Origin: Anaerolineales bacterium
GTDB taxonomy: Bacteria > Chloroflexota > Anaerolineae > Anaerolineales > Villigracilaceae
DNA: 64,000 nt
Assembly (NCBI GenBank): GCA_015075725.1
Contig: JABTTV010000001.1
Span: forward strand, 1,922,001 to 1,986,000
Reading direction: 5' to 3'
Part shown: positions 60,715 through 64,000 of the stretch, in pieces
Position numbering within the stretch: position 1 is the first letter of the stretch
Layout: every line of letters begins with the position of its first letter
Position numbers and translations under genes: made by a program
The notes under the pieces: model-generated
What the model was told of the DNA's origin: nothing
The model's input: the letters and a program-made list of their open reading frames with translations, nothing else
Database searches by the model: none

Positions 60715-61185
60715 ATGCCAACCAATTTCCTTACCAAAGAGGGTTACGACAAACTGCAGGAGGAGCTCGATCACCTGCGGACCGTAAAACGCCAGGAAGT
60801 TGCCGCGCGCTTGCATGAAGCCATGGAAGGCGGGGAGCTGATCGAGAATGCCGAATATGAAGCCGCCAAGAATGAGCAGGCTTTTGTCGAGGGACGTATT
60901 CAGGAACTGGATCTCTTGCTTGCCACCGCACAGATCATCGAAGAGAACGGCAAGGGAAAAAAGAACGACACCATCCAGGTCGGCTCGAAGGTGACCATCA
61001 AGGAAGGCAACTACGAAGCCGAGACTTTCACCATCGTGGGCGCCGCGGAAGCCAACCCGCGCGAAGGAAAGATCTCGAACGAATCGCCGATCGGTAAAGC
61101 CATCATCGGTCACAAATTGGGCGATACGGTAAAAGTGGAAACCCCCGGCGGAACGTACAACGTCAAGATCCTCAAAGTCGGTTGA
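60715..61185 (+). CDS. greA: transcription elongation factor GreA
   Basis: A 156-residue factor that stimulates RNA cleavage by backtracked RNA polymerase. The N-terminal coiled coil has the tip acidic pair in NAEYEAAKNEQ and begins LTKEGYDKLQEELDHLRTVKRQEVA. The C-terminal FKBP-like domain ends GDTVKVETPGGTYNVKIL. Length matches the family. Ribosome site AGCAGGA. Transcribed from a strong promoter with a terminator-like leader. Confidence 0.97.
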   Translation: MPTNFLTKEGYDKLQEELDHLRTVKRQEVAARLHEAMEGGELIENAEYEAAKNEQAFVEGRIQELDLLLATAQIIEENGKGKKNDTIQVGSKVTIKEGNYEAETFTIVGAAEANPREGKISNESPIGKAIIGHKLGDTVKVETPGGTYNVKILKVG

Positions 61186-61203
61186 TCGGGACGCGACGTA
61201 TTG

Positions 61204-61237
61204 CCCCGCGTCTGTGTATTGGATGCGGGGTTTTTTT
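61204..61237 (+). terminator. terminator of greA
   Basis: CCCCGC and GCGGGG with an extended 9-bp stem (one G-U), followed by seven T. Confidence 0.88.
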
Positions 61238-61241
61238 ATTA

Positions 61242-61290
61242 CCCTCACACCATCCCCTTTCCCAATGGAAAAGGAGCGCAGGGGTGAGGG
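61242..61290. repeat. 49-bp palindromic element, copy A
   Basis: CCCTCAC...GTGAGGG at the ends and CCTTTCCC/GGAAAAGG-type inner arms form an imperfect palindrome. It is about 80% identical to the element inside kynU at 63308-63357, and it abuts the lysS -10 box. Confidence 0.7.
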
Positions 61291-61292
61291 GC

Positions 61293-61298
61293 TATAAT
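61293..61298 (+). promoter_or_regulatory. -10 box before lysS
   Basis: TATAAT, ten bases, ATG. A short AGGA lies between, but a full leader is not possible. Confidence 0.55.
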
Positions 61299-61308
61299 AG
61301 GAAGCAGC

Positions 61309-62820
61309 ATGGCAGAATACAACCCCCTTGAAAGAATCCGATTGCAGAAAGTGGATGAACTCCGCGCCGAAGGCGTCGAGCCGTACCCGACACGCGCCAA
61401 ACGGACGCATACCAGTGCGCAAGCGATTGCAGAATTCGAAAAGGATGAGACGAAAGAAGTGAAGGTCACGCTTGTGGGTCGCATCCGCTCCATGCGCCCC
61501 AAGGGAAAGTTGTGTTTCGCCCACATCGAAGACGGAGACGGAAAGATCCAGCTATTCCTGCGCGTGAATGAAGTGGGGGAGGAGCGCCTCGCCTTCTTCA
61601 ATAAGATGTTCGACCTCGGTGATTTTATGGAAGCAGCCGGCACGATGATGCGCACCAAAGCAGGCGAGGCCTCGCTTCAGGTCCTGGACTTCAGACTGCT
61701 TGCCAAATCCATTTCGCCTCTCCCCGCCGACAAGGATGTGACCCAGGAAGACGGCACTGTTGTCCGTTATGCTTCATTGGACGATGCCGAACTCCGCGCC
61801 CGCCAGCGCTACGCAGACCTGGCCGTGAATCCCGAAGTGCGCGAGACTTTCCGCAAGCGGGCGAAACTCATCAAGTCTTTGCGAGATTTTCTCGATGGTC
61901 AAGGCTTTCTCGAAGTGGAAACGCCCGTCCTTCAACCTTTGTACGGTGGGGCGGCGGCGCGCCCGTTCGTGACGCATCACAACGAACTCGAGCAGGATAT
62001 GTACCTGCGCATCTCATTCGAGTTGTATCTCAAACGGCTGCTTGTCGGCAATTTGGAAAAGGTCTACGAGATCGGGAAGGATTTCCGCAACGAGGGTGTT
62101 TCGTTCAAGCATAACCCCGAGTTCACACAGTTGGAGTTCTATTGGGCATACGCGGATTATCTGCAGGTGATGGAACTCACCGAGCAGATGGTCGTTCATG
62201 CCGTCGAGCAGGTAACCGGCTCCACGAAAATTCGATACGGAGAGCATGAGATCGAGTTCAAACCGCCGTGGCGTCGGCTTGAAATGCGTCAGGGCATCCT
62301 TGAGACAAGCGGAATCGATATCGCCGAGCACAGGACGGCTGAGGCGTTGTTAAAAGCCATTAAAGAGAAACAGCCCAAGGCGGCGCCTGATCCGAAAGCG
62401 ACGCGCGGCAAATTGGTCGATTTCCTGTTGAGCGAATTTCTCGAGCCGACTCTCATCCAGCCGACCTTCCTCTATAACTACCCGCGCGATATTTCTCCAC
62501 TGGCAAAATCCATCCCCGGTGATCCGCTGACGGTGGAACGCTTCGAAGGCTATGTGGCGGGATTCGAATTGTGCAACGCCTTCACCGAGTTGAACGACCC
62601 GCTCGACCAGGAACAGCGCTTCATTGAGATGGGACGCGACTACGAAGCCGACGACGAAGAAAAGCACCCGCTCGATGAGGATTATTTGCGAGCCATGCGT
62701 TATGGGATGCCGCCCAACGGCGGCTTTGGCATGGGGGTTGACCGGCTCGCCATGCTGGTGACGAACAAGCATTCCATCCGTGACGTTTTACTGTTCCCGG
62801 CGCTGCGAAAAGAAGAATAG
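61309..62820 (+). CDS. lysS: lysyl-tRNA synthetase, class II
   Basis: A 503-residue class II enzyme. The N-terminal OB-fold has KVTLVGRIRSMRPKGKLCFAHIEDGDGKIQLFLR. The catalytic core has KRAKLIKSLRDFLDGQGFLEVETPVLQ, the motif 2 loop DFRNEGVSFKHNPEFTQLEFYWAY and motif 3 GGFGMGVDRLAMLV. The lysine-pocket HNEL.MYLRIS and NDPLDQEQRF are conserved. It follows greA, the usual neighbour in many bacteria. Confidence 0.97.
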   Translation: MAEYNPLERIRLQKVDELRAEGVEPYPTRAKRTHTSAQAIAEFEKDETKEVKVTLVGRIRSMRPKGKLCFAHIEDGDGKIQLFLRVNEVGEERLAFFNKMFDLGDFMEAAGTMMRTKAGEASLQVLDFRLLAKSISPLPADKDVTQEDGTVVRYASLDDAELRARQRYADLAVNPEVRETFRKRAKLIKSLRDFLDGQGFLEVETPVLQPLYGGAAARPFVTHHNELEQDMYLRISFELYLKRLLVGNLEKVYEIGKDFRNEGVSFKHNPEFTQLEFYWAYADYLQVMELTEQMVVHAVEQVTGSTKIRYGEHEIEFKPPWRRLEMRQGILETSGIDIAEHRTAEALLKAIKEKQPKAAPDPKATRGKLVDFLLSEFLEPTLIQPTFLYNYPRDISPLAKSIPGDPLTVERFEGYVAGFELCNAFTELNDPLDQEQRFIEMGRDYEADDEEKHPLDEDYLRAMRYGMPPNGGFGMGVDRLAMLVTNKHSIRDVLLFPALRKEE

Positions 62821-62823
62821 AGG

Positions 62824-62855
62824 AAGAGGCGGATTTTATATCCGCCTCTTTTTAT
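62824..62855 (+). terminator. terminator of lysS
   Basis: AAGAGGCGGA and TCCGCCTCTT pair around a 7-nt loop, followed by TTTATT. Confidence 0.85.
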
Positions 62856-62863
62856 TCCACAGG

Positions 62864-62869
62864 TAAAAT
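62864..62869 (+). promoter_or_regulatory. -10 box immediately before kynU
   Basis: AGG-TAAAAT, six bases, ATG; the mRNA would start at or next to the A of the ATG. Confidence 0.55.
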
Positions 62870-62875
62870 ATCTCC

Positions 62876-64000
62876 ATGGTCAACTTCTCCACCTCCCGCG
62901 ATTTCGCCCTGCAACTCGATGCACAAGATAAACTCACCTCTTATAAAGAGGCGTTTGTCATCTCCGATCCCAGCCTTATCTACTTTGATGGCAACTCGCT
63001 CGGTATGATGCCCAAAGCCGCGCAGGAAAAAGCCAAGGAAGTCGTTGAAGAACAGTGGGGCAAAGATTTAATTCGCGGCTGGAACAAAGGCTGGTGGGAA
63101 GCCTCAGCCCGCGTGGGAGATAAGATCGGCGGCTTGATTGGAGCCGCCCCAGGTCAAACTCTCGTCAGCGATACGGTTTCGGTCAATCTCTTCAAACTCG
63201 CCACTTCCGCGCTCACATTGCAGCCGAACAAAAAGAGAATCATCACAGACACGTTCAACTTCCCATCCGATCTTTATATTTTGCAGGGTATCAATCATTT
63301 ATTAAACCCCTTACCCCCATCCCCTCTCCCGCCGGGAGAGGGGCGCAGGGGGGAGGGATACGAAATCCTCCGCATCGGCGCCAGCGACAACGACATCACG
63401 CCCGACCTTTCCGCGCTCGAAGCCGCCATCGACGAAAACACCGCGCTTGTCACGCTCTCGCATGTTGTATTCAAAAGCGGTTATATCTATGACATGCAGC
63501 GCATTACCGAACTTGCCCACAAAAAAGGCGCGCTCGTCCTATGGGACCTCAGTCACTCCGTCGGCTCCGTGCCCGTCCATCTCGACGATTGCAGCGCAGA
63601 CTTCGCCATCGGCTGCACATATAAATATCTCAACGGCGGTCCCGGCGCGCCCGCATTCCTTTACGTCAATAAAAAAATCCAAGAAAAATTATCGTCGCCC
63701 ATCTGGGGTTGGTGGGGTCAAAAAAATCCCTTCGACTTCGATCTTGATTACACCCCCGCCCCCGGCGCGCAGCGTTTCATGGTCGGCACCCAACCGATGA
63801 TCTCATTACTCACCATGGAAGCCGCTCTCGAACCGATTCTTCAGGCAGGCATGGATTCACTCCGTGAAAAATCCATCCTGATGACGGACTTCGCCTCTTT
63901 CTTAACCGAGGCTTGGCTCGTCCCCTTCGGCTTTTCATTAGGCTCGCCAGCTGACTCTGCCATCCGCGGATCGCACCTCTCCATCCGCCACCCCGAAGGC
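62876..64000 (+). CDS. kynU: kynureninase (3' end cut by the window)
   Basis: The first 375 codons of a PLP enzyme that cleaves kynurenine to anthranilate and alanine (tryptophan degradation). It is open to the end of the window. Family motifs are IYFDGNSLGMMPKAA, FNFPSDLYILQG, LVLWDLSHSVGSVPV and the PLP-lysine strand CTYKYLNGGPGAPAFLYV. Residues 144-161 (NPLPPSPLPPGEGRRGEG) are encoded by a 50-bp palindromic element and have no counterpart in normal kynureninases. An in-frame 18-residue insertion is therefore likely tolerated on the surface. Confidence 0.93.
   Translation, partial: MVNFSTSRDFALQLDAQDKLTSYKEAFVISDPSLIYFDGNSLGMMPKAAQEKAKEVVEEQWGKDLIRGWNKGWWEASARVGDKIGGLIGAAPGQTLVSDTVSVNLFKLATSALTLQPNKKRIITDTFNFPSDLYILQGINHLLNPLPPSPLPPGEGRRGEGYEILRIGASDNDITPDLSALEAAIDENTALVTLSHVVFKSGYIYDMQRITELAHKKGALVLWDLSHSVGSVPVHLDDCSADFAIGCTYKYLNGGPGAPAFLYVNKKIQEKLSSPIWGWWGQKNPFDFDLDYTPAPGAQRFMVGTQPMISLLTMEAALEPILQAGMDSLREKSILMTDFASFLTEAWLVPFGFSLGSPADSAIRGSHLSIRHPEG
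63308..63357. repeat. 50-bp palindromic element, copy B, inside kynU
   Basis: CCCCTCTCCC (63321-63330) and GGGAGAGGGG (63334-63343) form a perfect 10-bp stem around GCC; the outer arms are CCCTTACCCCC and GCAGGGGGGAGGG. Same family as 61242-61290. It keeps the kynU reading frame. Confidence 0.8.

Overview
The window looks like a chromosomal segment of a Chloroflexota bacterium, most likely class Anaerolineae. This is inferred from gene mix and style: lipoproteins with Thr/Pro-rich linkers, LytR-CpsA-Psr and VanW cell-wall proteins, a bactofilin, a two-member family-5 solute-binding system, DUF4870 and DUF6056 membrane proteins, and a Ser/Thr kinase fused to a formylglycine-enzyme-like domain. 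There is no rRNA, CRISPR array, prophage or complete insertion sequence. Nearly everything is ordinary, densely packed chromosome; the only clear mobile-type gene is a REP-associated tyrosine transposase near 3 kb.

Layout. 0-6 kb (minus strand): sugar nucleotidyltransferase, Nudix hydrolase, aldo/keto reductase, RAYT transposase with REP-like repeats, PcrA helicase, MscL. 6.3-15.8 kb (plus): a peptide/nickel-type ABC operon (binding protein, two permeases, two unknown envelope proteins, two ATPases), then a second binding protein with its own promoter. 15.8-19.7 kb: response regulator, tRNA-Gln, glmU, cdd, recO. 19.7-23.7 kb (minus): FAD reductase, MFS exporter, ArsR-type regulator and a small protein under an operator-bearing promoter. 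23.9-32 kb: coiled-coil membrane protein, kinase-FGE fusion, SH3-like lipoprotein, VanW protein, Trm112-like protein, HEAT-repeat protein, LCP protein. 32-40.6 kb: two DUF4870 proteins, fmt, oxyR/katG with an OxyR-type site, glpK-glpD. 40.6-45 kb: glycosyltransferase, histidine phosphatase, ketopantoate reductase, TGS-domain nucleoside kinase. 45-52.8 kb (minus): membrane proteins, a prolyl-tRNA-synthetase-like protein without a catalytic core, bactofilin, fabI, 3-methyladenine glycosylase, nucleotide-sugar epimerase. 52.8-64 kb: csp and a DEAD-box helicase, EamA exporter, papain-like hydrolase, an operon of alcohol dehydrogenase, ComB-like phosphatase, PTPS/QueD-like protein and glycosyltransferase, then PilZ protein, PIG-L deacetylase, greA, lysS and the start of kynureninase.

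The most notable signals are these. (1) At least fourteen genes have a -10 box ending only 6-10 nt before the ATG, which predicts leaderless or nearly leaderless mRNAs. Most of these promoters lack a clear -35, while genes with leaders often have good -35 boxes. (2) The ProRS paralogue keeps the editing and anticodon-binding domains but has lost aminoacylation motifs. (3) The four-gene pterin-type operon at 56-59 kb may make a modified or glycosylated pterin. (4) Small palindromic or low-complexity elements sit in frame inside kynU and the dehydrogenase. (5) Several regulatory leaders can be read directly: an operator inside the arsR-side promoter, an OxyR box at katG, and terminator-like hairpins in the greA and csp leaders.

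All functional calls come from reading sequence and motifs; no database search was run.
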